A stretch of 64,000 nucleotides of DNA from DASUPK01 sp963782345 (GTDB lineage: Bacteria; Actinomycetota; Thermoleophilia; Solirubrobacterales; 70-9). Both the position numbers and the translations under genes were made by a program. The DNA lies in NCBI GenBank assembly GCA_963782345.1, contig CAWAJF010000008.1, positions 1 to 64,000 of the forward strand. Direction: 5' to 3'. Positions within the stretch are counted from its first letter, which is position 1. Each line of letters opens with the position of its first letter. This document shows positions 7,760-16,368 of this stretch, piece by piece. The notes beneath the pieces are model-generated. The model was not told the origin of the DNA. It did not search any database and saw nothing but the letters and a program-made list of their open reading frames with translations.

Positions 7760-9847
7760 TCAGGCGCGCACTTCCTCCTGTGCGCCCGCCTCCGAGATCA
7801 CCTTCTCGGCGAGGTGCGACGGGATCTCCTCATGGTGGGCGAACTCCATCGTGTAGTCGCCGCGTCCGCCCGTGATCTGGCGCAGGTCGCGCGCGTAGTC
7901 GAGCACTTCCGCCATCGGCACCTCGGCCTTGATCTCCGTGACCGAGCCCTTCGCCTCCATGCCGAGCGGCCGGCCGCGGCGCGAGTTGAGGTCGCCGACC
8001 ACGTCGCCGACGACGTCCTCGGGGACGCTAACGGTGAGCAGCATGATCGGCTCGAGCAGCACCGGGTCCGCCTGCTCCATGGCCTCCTTGAACGCCATCG
8101 ACCCGGCCACCTTGAACGCGTTCTCCGAGGAGTCCACGCGGTGGTACTGGCCGTCGTAGAGGCGAACCTGGAGGTCCTTCACCGGATAGCCGGCGAGGAC
8201 GCCGTGCTGCATCGCCTCCGCGATGCCCTTCTCCACGGCCGGGATGAAGCCCTTGGGGATCGCGCCGCCCTTGATCTCGTCGACGAACTCGAAGCCGGTC
8301 CCCGCCTCGGTCGGGGCGATCTCGATGTGGCAGTCGCCGAATTGCCCTCGGCCGCCCGTCTGCTTCTTGTAGCGGCCATGCGCCTTGGCGGACTTGCGGA
8401 TCGCCTCCAGGTAGGGCACCCGCGGCGGGTGGAGCTCGATCTCGGCGCCGAAGCGGCTCTTCATCCGGTCGACGATCACCTCGACGTGGATCTGCGTCAG
8501 CCCGGCGATGATCTGCTCGCCGGTCTGCTGGTCGCGGTGGACGTCGAGCGTCGGGTCCTCCTCCTCGAGCCGGCGGATCGCGCTGGCCGCCTTGTCGTCG
8601 TCGCCCTTGGTCTTCGCCTCGAAGGCGAACGCCATCACGGGGGCGGGAAGGTCGAGTGCCGGGAACGAGATCTTCGTGTCCCTCTCGGTCAGCACGTCGC
8701 CCGCGCGCGTCTGCTTCAGCTTCGCGACGGCGCCGATGTCGCCCGCCCCGAGCTCGTCCGTCTGCTCGTGCTCCTTGCCCCGCGGAATCAGGATCTGGCC
8801 GACCCGCTCCTTCGCTCGCTGGGTGGCGTTGTTGACCTGGGAGTCGCCCCGCAGCACGCCCGAGTAGACGCGGAACAGGTTGAGACGGCCCGCGTACGGA
8901 TCCGCGAGAGTCTTGAAGACGTAGGCGATCAGCTCCCCATCCTCATCCGGCGCGATCTCGATCTCCTCGCCCTCCTCACCGAGCGCCTTGAGCGGACCGC
9001 GCATCGCCGGGGAGGGCAGATCCTCGACCAGGGCCTCCAGCAGCCGCGTCGTGCCGAGGTTCCTGGTGGCGACGCCGCAGGTGACCGGGAAGATCTTGCC
9101 GTCGGTGACCCCGCGCTTCAGCACGGTGACGATCTCGTCGTGGTCGATCTCCTCGCCCTCGAGATAGCGCTCCATCAGCTCATCTGAGTTCTCCGCCACC
9201 TCGTCCATCAGCTTCTCGCGGTACTCCTGGGCCTGGGCGGCGAGCTCCTCGGGGATGTCCTGCGGCTCGGGCGCGCCCCTGTGCTCCCCGGTGGCGACGA
9301 ACGCCTTCATGTCGATCAGGTCGATCACGCCGCGGACCTCGTGCTCGGAGCCGATCGGGATCTCGGTCGCGACGACGTGATTGCCGAAGGCGCTCTGCAG
9401 CGACTCGAGGGCGCGGAAGAAGTCGGCGCGCTCGCGGTCGAGCATGTTCACGTAGACGAGGCGCGCGAGGCCCTCGGCGTCGGCGCGTTGCCAGAGGCGA
9501 TCGGTGTGGACCTCCACGCCCATCACCCCGTTGACGACGACGACCGCGGCGTCCGCGACGCGCATCGAGGCGATCGTGTCGGCGATGAAACTCGGCTCGC
9601 CCGGCGTGTCGATCAGGTTGATCTTGCGCCCGTCGTGGTCGAACGACGAGACGGTCGCGCCGATCGACATCTCCCGCTCCTGCTCGTCTGCCTCGTAGTC
9701 GGAGGTGGTGGTCCCATCCTCGACGCGACCGAGCCGGTTGACCACGCCGGCCTCGAAGAGCAGGGCCTCGTGGAGGGAGGTCTTGCCGCTGCCGCGATGA
9801 CCGATCAGCGCGACGTTTCGAATCCGGTCGGCGGCCTTGTGGGGCAT
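7760..9847 (-). CDS. Elongation factor G-like GTPase (EF-G2/FusA2 type)
   Basis: 695 residues with the EF-G domain order: GTPase (1-280), beta-barrel domain II, and domains III-V ending with a C-terminal elongation-factor fold (LNSRRGRPLGMEA). The P-loop GHRGSGKTS is intact. Other GTPase motifs are altered: the catalytic His of DTPGH is Glu (DTPGEPSF), NKxD reads NMLD, and the switch I threonine region reads EMSIGATV. The family is a divergent paralog of the translocase; its role is unclear and GTP turnover may be slow. The start could also be GTG at 9853. It heads a two-gene operon with the RNase H-like gene. Confidence 0.85.
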   Translation of the reverse strand: MPHKAADRIRNVALIGHRGSGKTSLHEALLFEAGVVNRLGRVEDGTTTSDYEADEQEREMSIGATVSSFDHDGRKINLIDTPGEPSFIADTIASMRVADAAVVVVNGVMGVEVHTDRLWQRADAEGLARLVYVNMLDRERADFFRALESLQSAFGNHVVATEIPIGSEHEVRGVIDLIDMKAFVATGEHRGAPEPQDIPEELAAQAQEYREKLMDEVAENSDELMERYLEGEEIDHDEIVTVLKRGVTDGKIFPVTCGVATRNLGTTRLLEALVEDLPSPAMRGPLKALGEEGEEIEIAPDEDGELIAYVFKTLADPYAGRLNLFRVYSGVLRGDSQVNNATQRAKERVGQILIPRGKEHEQTDELGAGDIGAVAKLKQTRAGDVLTERDTKISFPALDLPAPVMAFAFEAKTKGDDDKAASAIRRLEEEDPTLDVHRDQQTGEQIIAGLTQIHVEVIVDRMKSRFGAEIELHPPRVPYLEAIRKSAKAHGRYKKQTGGRGQFGDCHIEIAPTEAGTGFEFVDEIKGGAIPKGFIPAVEKGIAEAMQHGVLAGYPVKDLQVRLYDGQYHRVDSSENAFKVAGSMAFKEAMEQADPVLLEPIMLLTVSVPEDVVGDVVGDLNSRRGRPLGMEAKGSVTEIKAEVPMAEVLDYARDLRQITGGRGDYTMEFAHHEEIPSHLAEKVISEAGAQEEVRA

Positions 9848-9951
9848 GGCCACGCACCCTATAGCGAAGGCTCAGGGTTGCCAAGCCGGTCGCGCCCTAG
9901 CCCCGCATGCCCGGACGCGAAGCGGAGGACATGCGAGTTATGGCGAAGCCG

Positions 9952-10728
9952 TCAAGCCGATGTCTTCAACCGCGAGCGCAGCCGCAGCACGGCCTTCGAG
10001 TGGAGTTGTGAGACGCGCGATTCCGTCACGCCGAGGACCTCGCCGATCTCCCTCAGGGTGAGGTTCTCGAAGTAGTAGAGGGCGACGACGAGGGTCTCGC
10101 GCTCGGGCAGGTCCTGGATCGCCTCCCCGAGCCGGTCCTTCACCTCACTGGTGTCGAGTGCGGCCTGCGGGTCCGGAGCCGACTCGTCCTCGATCGTGTC
10201 GAGGAGGGAGACCTTGTCGCCCGAGGCATCGGGGGTCATCCACAGCTCCTCCAAGGCCAGGATGGATGAGTTCGAGATCTGGAGCAATGCCTCCTGGAGC
10301 TCGTCCTCGTTCATCCCGAGCTTCTCGGCGAGCTCGGCGTCCGTCGGCGCCCGTCCGAGCTCGTGCTCGAGCTTGGAGTTCGCCCCTTCGATCTCACGCG
10401 CACGCGAGCGGACCGACCGCGGGACCCAGTCGAGAGAGCGCAGCTCGTCGATGATCGCACCGCGGATTCGCTGCATCGCAAAGGTCTCGAAGCGGATCTG
10501 CCGGCGCGGCTCGAAGCGGTCCATCGCCTCGATCAGGCCGATCATCCCGTAGGAGATCAGGTCGGCCTGATCGACGTGGGAGGGCAGCCGCGCACCGGTG
10601 CGGCCGGCGACGAACTTGACCAGGGGCGAATAGGCCACCACAAGGCGTTCGCGGGCACCCCCGTCTCCCCCCTCCTTGTACCTGCGCCAGAGCTCTTTGA
10701 GCTCGAACGCCTTTACATCGGCTTCCAT
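9952..10728 (-). CDS. RNA polymerase sigma factor, FliA/WhiG family
   Basis: 258 residues with regions 2, 3 and 4. Region 2 includes YSPLVKFVAGRTGARLP and DLISYGMIGLIEAMDRFEP. The FliA-type block FETFAMQRIRGAIIDELR is followed by DWVPRSVR. Region 4 ends with LTLREIGEVLGVTESRVSQ and LHSKAVLRLRSRL, the helix-turn-helix that reads -35 elements. No flagellar genes are near, and in actinobacteria this family includes WhiG, which drives differentiation genes. It lies 30 bp downstream of the Xer recombinase and may be co-transcribed with it. Confidence 0.9.
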   Translation of the reverse strand: MEADVKAFELKELWRRYKEGGDGGARERLVVAYSPLVKFVAGRTGARLPSHVDQADLISYGMIGLIEAMDRFEPRRQIRFETFAMQRIRGAIIDELRSLDWVPRSVRSRAREIEGANSKLEHELGRAPTDAELAEKLGMNEDELQEALLQISNSSILALEELWMTPDASGDKVSLLDTIEDESAPDPQAALDTSEVKDRLGEAIQDLPERETLVVALYYFENLTLREIGEVLGVTESRVSQLHSKAVLRLRSRLKTSA

Positions 10729-10758
10729 AAGCCTTTCACCTGCACCTGGGGATTTTCC

Positions 10759-11685
10759 TCAAGCGCGCGGATGACTCCGAGCGTACTGGCTTTGCAACCA
10801 GGATGGCTCCACTTGGGTGTAAACCTGCGTCGTCGAGAGGCTGGCGTGCCCGAGGAGCTCCTGAATACTCCGCAGATCCGCCCCTCCCTCCAGCAGGTGC
10901 GTCGCAAAGGAGTGCCGGAGCGCATGCGGCGAGACCCCACCCGCGATCGCCGCCTCGCGCACCCAGCGCTCGAGCCGGCGGCGCACGTCGGATGGATGAA
11001 GCCGCCGCCCGCTCTTCGAGACCAGGAGTGCATCCTCGTTACCCGCACCTACAAGAGCGCTCCTGCCGCGCTCCAGGTAACCGCTGAGGGCCGCCTGGGC
11101 GGGCTCGCCCATGGGAACCAGGCGGGTCTTGCCGCCCTTCCCCTCGATCCGGAGCCGCTCGCCTTCGAAGTCTGGAGAGGCCGTGCTGAGGTTGACCACC
11201 TCCTCGGCCCGCAGGCCACAGGAGTAGGCGAGCTCCAGCATCGCCCGGTCGCGCATCTCGAGTGGAGTCGTGGTTGGGATTCGATCCAGCAAAGTCTGCA
11301 TCTCCTCGCGGCTGAGCACGCGAGGAAGCTTGCGATCCTGCTTCGGGGTCGCGACCAGGTCCGCCGGGTTGGAGCCCATCGCTCCCGAGCGCATCAGCGC
11401 GCCATAGAAGGCGCGAATCGCGGCCAGCTTGCGGGCCACCCCGGCCTTCGAGATGCCGCGCTCCGAGAGCACGGCGGCGAAGCGGCGCAGGTCGCGGTGG
11501 TCGAGGGACTCGGGATCGCGGTCCATCGAGCTCGCCCAGGTGGCCAGCTGCCCAACGTCGTTCGAGTACGCCTTCCGGGTCGCCTCGGCAGCCGAGCGAG
11601 CGGCCAGGTCACGATCGAAAGCCGCGAGCGCCCCGGTCCAGGCGACGCTCAGAGAGACCTCTCGAGTCGCCTCCGGCATGTACAT
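10759..11685 (-). CDS. Tyrosine recombinase XerC/XerD-like
   Basis: 308 residues with an N-terminal SAM-like core-binding domain (residues 15-110) and a C-terminal catalytic domain. The full catalytic set is visible: Arg in CGLRAEE, Lys in GKGGKTR, HxxR in HALRHS, His in LGHAS and the nucleophile Tyr in TTQVYTQ. Length and motifs fit chromosome dimer resolution at dif by XerC/XerD. It sits in core genes next to a sigma factor, not in the integrated element, so it is a host recombinase. Confidence 0.9.
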   Translation of the reverse strand: MYMPEATREVSLSVAWTGALAAFDRDLAARSAAEATRKAYSNDVGQLATWASSMDRDPESLDHRDLRRFAAVLSERGISKAGVARKLAAIRAFYGALMRSGAMGSNPADLVATPKQDRKLPRVLSREEMQTLLDRIPTTTPLEMRDRAMLELAYSCGLRAEEVVNLSTASPDFEGERLRIEGKGGKTRLVPMGEPAQAALSGYLERGRSALVGAGNEDALLVSKSGRRLHPSDVRRRLERWVREAAIAGGVSPHALRHSFATHLLEGGADLRSIQELLGHASLSTTQVYTQVEPSWLQSQYARSHPRA

Positions 11686-11724
11686 AACTTCGCCGCGCGA
11701 CGCCTGGACCCTGCGTGACTCCGG

Positions 11725-12780
11725 CTACTGGACGTAGATGGGATCTCCGACCTCTACGCGGTCGTAGAGATCGATCACGTCCGGGATCGCCATCCGCACG
11801 CAGCCGTGGGAGAAGGCGTGGCCCAGTGAGGAAACCTCGTCGGTGCCGTGAATCCCGGCGCCGTCGAAGATCCCGATCCAGCGAGCCTTCAGCGGGTCCG
11901 CCGGGCCCGGCGGGATCACCTGGCCGGCGAGGCTCCCGGCCCAGGCCGAGTTCGGCACATGCCAGGAGGGATCGACCTGCTTGTCCTGGGCGTGGTAGAG
12001 GCCGGCCGGGGTCTCGAGACCCTGCTGACCGACCGCGACCGTGTAGGTCCTCTTCAGTCGCAGGTGGCTGTAGAAGCGAAGCTTGAAGTTCGCGCGGTCG
12101 ATGTAGATGTAGCGCGGGTAGGCCTTGGCGAGATCCTTCTTGTTGATCTCGGGCTTCGTCGTCCTGACCACCGCCGGAATCGCCTGGTCGCGGCCGGGTG
12201 ACCTCGCGGCGCTGTTGATCTCGGAAGTCATCCGGCTCGCGTCCACCGTGCGACCCGGCTTGCCGGCCTCCTGCCGCAGCCTGCCGCCGCTCGGCACGAC
12301 GGTGGCGTTGACGGGCTCCTGGTCGATCTTGTCCGCCAGCTCGTGAACGAAGTCCTTGACCGCGGACTTGTCGAAGCCGACTCGAGGCTTGAGATTCGCG
12401 TTCACATCCCCTCCGCTCGCGTAGCGCGAGACGCGGTCGAGGATGTTGCCCTGGCGGCTGCGGTCGATCGCCTCCTGCACCATTCCATCGACGTCGGCCT
12501 TCTCGTGGAGGCGCTTCGGGCTGATCGTGTAGTCCTTGCCGGCGTAGCTCACCACCACCGGCTGCTTCAGCGGGGCGACGACCTGCCGCTGGATGATCTT
12601 GCGGGCGGAGGCCGCGTCACGGCCGCCGACGTCGATGCCGCCGACCTTGACCCCCGGCGCGATCTGGTCCTTCTGGGCGTCGTCGTATGCCCAGACGCCG
12701 ACGGCGAGCAGCAGGCCCATGGTGAGCAGCGCCACCAGGGCGATCAGAACCTTCTGGTGCATTCTCAGTCTTGCGCGCAT
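11725..12780 (-). CDS. L,D-transpeptidase with peptidoglycan-binding domain
   Basis: 351 residues. The N-terminus has one membrane anchor (VLIALVALLTMGLLLAVGVWA). A PG_binding_4/VanW-like region (APGVKVGGIDVGG, residues about 42-180) precedes a YkuD catalytic domain with HGTDEVSSLGHAFSHGCVRM, which holds the active-site His and Cys. The enzyme makes 3-3 cross-links in peptidoglycan or attaches proteins, acting outside the membrane. ATG 12780 or 12762 could be the start. It is transcribed divergently from the folate gene across about 180 bp. Confidence 0.92.
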   Translation of the reverse strand: MRARLRMHQKVLIALVALLTMGLLLAVGVWAYDDAQKDQIAPGVKVGGIDVGGRDAASARKIIQRQVVAPLKQPVVVSYAGKDYTISPKRLHEKADVDGMVQEAIDRSRQGNILDRVSRYASGGDVNANLKPRVGFDKSAVKDFVHELADKIDQEPVNATVVPSGGRLRQEAGKPGRTVDASRMTSEINSAARSPGRDQAIPAVVRTTKPEINKKDLAKAYPRYIYIDRANFKLRFYSHLRLKRTYTVAVGQQGLETPAGLYHAQDKQVDPSWHVPNSAWAGSLAGQVIPPGPADPLKARWIGIFDGAGIHGTDEVSSLGHAFSHGCVRMAIPDVIDLYDRVEVGDPIYVQ

Positions 12781-12964
12781 TTCCCAGCTCTAGATCAGCT
12801 TTCCCCTACCGGCGGATTCTACGTTTCACGTTAGCCGGATCCTTGCCCGCACTCGTTTCGCAACAGTCGTTGCGGGTACGGCCGGCGCGGCTTCCCGCCG
12901 CGCATATTGCGGCTTCCGCTCCCTAGGATGCCCTCGCCATGTCGCCGATTCACATCCTCGCCTG

Positions 12965-13678
12965 ATGCGGACCAAGGACCAGGTCCGCCGGGACGTGTGG
13001 AAGGCGATGGACCGCGAGGGCGTCTCCCGGTTTCCGGGCGCGGAGGGCAGGATCCCCAACTTCGCCGGCGCCAAGCTCGCGGCGGAGAAGCTTGCCGGCC
13101 ACCGGCTCTGGAAGCGAGCCCAGGTGGTCAAGGTCAACCCTGACTCGCCCCAGACGCACGCGCGCCGCGCGGCCCTCGAAGAGGGCAAGACGCTGATCAT
13201 GGCCGTGCCCAGGCTGCGGGACGCGCATCCCTTCCGCCTGCTCGATCCGCGCAAGCTCTCGGCCAAGCAGGTCCGGGAGGCCGCGACGATCAAGGGAGCG
13301 ATGAAGCACGGCCGCGTGGTCGCCGAGGAGGACCTGCCGGACATCGACTTCGTTCTCTGCGGCTCGGTCGCGGTCAACCTGAGCGGCGCGCGGATCGGCA
13401 AGGGCGGGGGCTTCTCCGACCTCGAGTACGGGCTGCTGATCCACGCCGGCAAGATCGACGATCACACGACGGTCGCGACCACCGTCCACCCCATCCAGAT
13501 CCTGCGCGAGCACCTTCAGAGCACCGCTCACGATCTGCCGGTCGACCTGGTCGCCACCCCGCGCGCCGTGATCGAGCTGGAGCGTCAGTACCCGCGGCCG
13601 CGGGGGATCCTCTGGGACCACCTGCAGCCGCCGCAGATCCGCGAGATCCCGATCCTGGAGCGAATGGGCTACGCGTAG
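12965..13678 (+). CDS. 5-formyltetrahydrofolate cyclo-ligase family protein
   Basis: 237 residues. The C-terminal half carries GARIGKGGGFSDLEYG, the signature for ATP and folate binding in this family, and TVHPIQIL. Members convert 5-formyl-THF to 5,10-methenyl-THF or act as related ligases. The last 45 bp (13632-13676) form the attachment site of the integrated element and recur at 23601. The current stop TAG comes from the element; in the uninterrupted locus the stop would be the TGA of GCGTGATGG, overlapping the start of the hydrolase now at 23647. Confidence 0.85.
   Translation: MRTKDQVRRDVWKAMDREGVSRFPGAEGRIPNFAGAKLAAEKLAGHRLWKRAQVVKVNPDSPQTHARRAALEEGKTLIMAVPRLRDAHPFRLLDPRKLSAKQVREAATIKGAMKHGRVVAEEDLPDIDFVLCGSVAVNLSGARIGKGGGFSDLEYGLLIHAGKIDDHTTVATTVHPIQILREHLQSTAHDLPVDLVATPRAVIELERQYPRPRGILWDHLQPPQIREIPILERMGYA
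13632..13676 (+). repeat. attL: 45-bp direct repeat, left end
   Basis: This copy lies inside the intact folate gene and encodes its last 15 codons. It is identical over 45 bases to 23601-23645; identity stops sharply on both sides (C versus T before it, A versus G after it). Confidence 0.93.
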
Positions 13679-13710
13679 GTTGGCTAGGTTGGTTGGTCTT
13701 TTTCCAGTCA

Positions 13711-13728
13711 GTTCGCCAGTCAGACACT
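13711..13728 (+). repeat. 18-bp direct repeat near left end (possible integrase arm site)
   Basis: GTTCGCCAGTCAGACACT occurs here and at 23524-23541, just inside each end of the element. The paired position suggests arm-type binding sites for the integrase or excisionase. Just upstream CCAGTCA occurs once more, giving a short tandem. Confidence 0.6.
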
Positions 13729-13739
13729 CGCGTGCATCG

Positions 13740-14880
13740 AGCGCCTCCTGCACTCTCTGCTGGGTGCAGGTAGGAGTGAGCAGGGCGGCCGCTCCTCCTC
13801 GAGCCAGGCATCAGGTGCCGTAGCGGTCCATCGTGACCGAGATATAGGCGTGGCCCATGAAGGTCGAGAGCGCCTTCGCGTTCACCGCCGCGGCGATCAT
13901 CAAGCTGGCGAAGGTGTGGCGACATCGTGCGGAGTGATCTGCTCCAGCCGGCCTTACGCCAAGCGGTGTCGGCGCGATCCTGCAGTGCCTAGCCGTTGAA
14001 GGCCCAGGACGGCCACCGGCCGAAGATCAGCTCGGCAACGGAACGCCCGGAGCGGATGCGGTGCTCGGTGAGGATGTCGCGCAGGGCAAGCGCGATCGGG
14101 ACCAGGCGAAGGACGGCTGCGGTCTTTAGCTAGATCTCCGCTTCCTTCTCAACGCAGCGATGCTAGACGAGGATCACCGCGGCGGCCAGGTCAACATCAT
14201 AGTCACGGAGCGCCTTCAACTAGCCACGGCGAAGCCACGCGTACATCGCCGTCGCCCAGATAGCGCGGTCACGTTCCGGGACGGCGGCGATCAGAGCCTC
14301 GGCCTCCCGGGCGCAGCGACACGGTCGCGCCGCGCCCGAGAAGCAGCGAGCTACAGGCCGTCGCAGGGATAGACTGCGAGATCGCCACGGCTGACGGCGA
14401 GACGGAACACCGCCCGGACCGGGAGCATCGAGCAGCGAACCGTCGACGGGTACAGCTTGTTTGCGGCGATCGGTCCGCCAGCCCCTGGAGATCTGATCGA
14501 CGGATGTCCGCGAGCCGTGCACCACCGATCTCGGGAAGGATGCGAAGCCGCATCGCCCGCTCGTAGGAGCGAAGCGCCGATGGCTTGTAGGGGTCGCCGG
14601 AGCGATTGGTCACCGTCCCGTTCCGGGCGCCGTCCTGCCACGCATCCCAGGCATCCCGGAGGGAGATCGGCTTCGGAGCCCGCAGGGCGCCCTTGGTGAG
14701 TTGGGTGTTCGCGTCATCGCGCCAACTCTTCGCCTCGGCCTTGTTGGCGAAGGTCTTGCGGATCTTCTTGCCGTCCCGCTTCGAGAAGACCGATGCCTCC
14801 CAGCCGGCGCCGCAGCTGCAGCGTCCGGCATCACGGCCAGGGCAGCCCATGCTGTGCAACTTTCGGATTCCAGTCGCCAT
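13740..14880 (-). pseudogene. Tyrosine integrase, multiply disrupted
   Basis: The N-terminus (ATGIRKLHSMGCPGRDAGRC, KRDGKKIRKTFANKAEAKSW, DAWDAWQDGA) is a typical phage-type integrase arm- and core-binding region. The frame then breaks near 14490 and continues in others: NKLYPSTVRCSMLPVRAVFR, EAEALIAAVPERDRAIWATA, then internal stops near 14220, 14170 and 14130. The C-terminal active-site region reads as VNAKALSTFMGHAYIS and MDRYG only after frame changes. At least three frameshifts and several stops make it non-functional. It once catalysed insertion at the repeat next to its 3' end. Confidence 0.88.
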
Positions 14881-14933
14881 CAGCTCGACTCCCCGTTGCC
14901 GTAGTAATCCTCTTCGGCCGCAATCGCCGCGTC

Positions 14934-15194
14934 TCAGGCATCCCGCGCAGCGTTGGCGGCCAGCTGCCCGGGTGGTGTGAACTCGGCGACGCCGTCCATG
15001 TGATTGACCGCATGAATGATTCGCTGGCGCACGTCATACATGCCATTCATTGCCTCGCGGCCTTCTTCAATCTCATCCTCATCCAGAGGACTCGGCCGAC
15101 CCGGATCGAGGCGGCTCTCGATCTCACGGAGGTTGTTTAGGAACGCTGGGTTTTCAGAGGGCTCAATCTCTTCTGAAGCTCCCATGCCCTCCAC
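14934..15194 (-). CDS. Hypothetical acidic protein
   Basis: 86 residues, acidic and helical (FLNNLREIESRLDPGRPSPL, REAMNGMYDVRQRIIHAVNH). I do not recognise a family. Its start overlaps the end of the upstream XRE-like gene by up to 58 bp; Met4 at 15185 would shorten the overlap. It lies between the integrase remnant and the regulator, a position often used by accessory or immunity genes in integrated elements, but nothing proves such a role. Confidence 0.4.
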   Translation of the reverse strand: MEGMGASEEIEPSENPAFLNNLREIESRLDPGRPSPLDEDEIEEGREAMNGMYDVRQRIIHAVNHMDGVAEFTPPGQLAANAARDA

Positions 15195-15505
15195 TCTGGG
15201 ATCTGGTTCGGGTCCATCTTGAACGCCTTCGCGAATGTCTCGACTATCCGAGGCGTCAGTTTCCCCTTCTCGGTCGTCGGGTCCGCTCTCAACTGCGGGT
15301 GAACAGTGCCCACGGTGAGTCCGGCGGGGTCAGCCTTATCCATCAGTTCGACCATTCCCCTAAACGACAGCCCGCGTTCCTCTCTCAGCGCTCGGCCTGC
15401 TCCCGAAACGGCTCGTACGACAGGCGCTTTCTTCCTCGTGGCATTGTTCGTCCTTTTCCTAGCGTGGTGTTCGATTCTGGCTGAACAGTAGCACCAGGTC
15501 ACCAC
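15137..15505 (-). CDS. XRE-like helix-turn-helix protein
   Basis: About 122 residues. The core ALREERGLSFRGMVELMD, then TVGTVHPQLR and LTPRIVETFAKAFKMDPNQI, matches the Cro/CI-type helix-turn-helix layout followed by the usual dimerising tail. It starts at GTG; the first 25 residues are Lys/Arg-rich and the true start may lie further in. As a small DNA-binding protein next to the integrase remnant it is a good candidate for the element's repressor. Confidence 0.55.
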   Translation of the reverse strand: MVTWCYCSARIEHHARKRTNNATRKKAPVVRAVSGAGRALREERGLSFRGMVELMDKADPAGLTVGTVHPQLRADPTTEKGKLTPRIVETFAKAFKMDPNQIPEWRAWELQKRLSPLKTQRS

Positions 15506-15557
15506 CGTGAGAAGGGCGGAATGAGGGTGACTTCTCCTCGCACGGTCGCCGCCCGTT

Positions 15558-15758
15558 TCATCCCAGCACCTGCTCGGCGTTCTCCTCGCACCATCGCTGA
15601 AGCTCGGCGACCGGGATCAGGCGCTTGGATCCGCGGCGGATCACCTTCAGCTCCGGGCGGACGTGCTCATCGAAGAAGTCAACGCCGACGCCGATGGATG
15701 CGGCAGCTTCCGGAACCGTCAGTGCGAGGCGCGGGATCGGGGCGTCGAGCTTCTTCAC
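15558..15758 (-). CDS. Excisionase-like DNA-binding protein (MerR/AlpA type)
   Basis: 66 residues. RLALTVPEAAASIGVGVDFF, the two Glu/His residues that follow, and RRGSKRLIPVAELQRWCEE fit the winged helix of the excisionase/AlpA family, in which the first helix-turn-helix and the beta-wing bind the attachment-site arms. It overlaps the upstream zinc-ribbon gene by four bases (ATGA), so the two are translated together. With the integrase broken it can no longer excise the element unaided. Confidence 0.75.
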   Translation of the reverse strand: MKKLDAPIPRLALTVPEAAASIGVGVDFFDEHVRPELKVIRRGSKRLIPVAELQRWCEENAEQVLG

Positions 15759-16099
15759 CCGAAATCGAGCTCCAGCTGCTGGGGTACGAAAGGGCGGGGC
15801 GGGTCACCCGCCGGGCGCTGCTTCCGCGGCTTAGACGGCCTCATGCGGCGCCGTTTCTGGGAGTCGATGATGTCGTGGCCGCAGCGAACGCATCTCGGGC
15901 GCATTTGGGGGTCGTCATCGACCCACTTGACCGGCTCCGAGCAACGACACGGCGTCGCCTGAAGCGGCTTGGGCTCGCTGCCATCCTTGGGCGCGACGAC
16001 TGAATGATCAGGGCATCGCTCGCCGGGCCGCAGCCGGCGGGTGCAGAAGCCGCCGCGATCGAGAACGGTTCCGCAGCGGATGAAGCCTTGGCTGCTCAT
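15755..16099 (-). CDS. Hypothetical zinc-ribbon protein
   Basis: 114 residues with two Cys clusters: IRCGTVLDRGGFC with a following CPDH (residues 8-31), and PCRCSEP with CVRCGHDI (residues 50-75). Each could bind a zinc ion. The C-terminus is basic and proline-rich. I do not recognise the family. It is translationally coupled to the excisionase-like gene and lies downstream of the RepA-like remnant, so it probably belonged to the element's replication/maintenance operon. Confidence 0.55.
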   Translation of the reverse strand: MSSQGFIRCGTVLDRGGFCTRRLRPGERCPDHSVVAPKDGSEPKPLQATPCRCSEPVKWVDDDPQMRPRCVRCGHDIIDSQKRRRMRPSKPRKQRPAGDPPRPFVPQQLELDFG

Positions 16100-16206
16100 C
16101 AGGGCCCCTCCAAGCAGGCGACGTGGGCTCGCCGCGGACGGCGAGGGTTCTTCCTTTCTTCAACTAGGCAAGGAAAGGGAGGCTGAGGCTCGAGGCGGGT
16201 CGGGGG

Positions 16207-16368
16207 CCAACGTTTCCCGTATCTAGGGATACGGGGAAACGCGTTGGGGCACCATCGTTGGTGGCATTGGCGTGACGTTGGCGCTCCCCACAGGCACAAA
16301 CGTTGGCGTTGCCAACACTCGTTGGTGCGACGTTGGCGGCGGCATTGGCGCCACGTCTGGCGCCAACG
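16207..16368. other. Candidate replication origin: CGTTGG iterons plus dyad
   Basis: Six copies of CGTTGG in one orientation start at 16242, 16257, 16276, 16301, 16320 and 16331, flanked by inverted CCAACG at 16207 and 16363. A near-perfect palindrome (CGTTTCCCGTATC, then GATACGGGGAAACG, 16211-16243) surrounds the rep remnant's stop codon. Clustered hexamer repeats with a dyad at the 3' end of an initiator gene are a common origin layout. The repeats also produce a Pro/Val/Thr-rich tail in the encoded protein. Confidence 0.55.

Noticed and set aside
7814..9187. A 457-residue plus-strand ORF opposite the EF-G-like gene
   Set aside because: It is an Arg/Leu/Asp-rich antisense reading of a conserved gene; long antisense frames are expected at this GC content.
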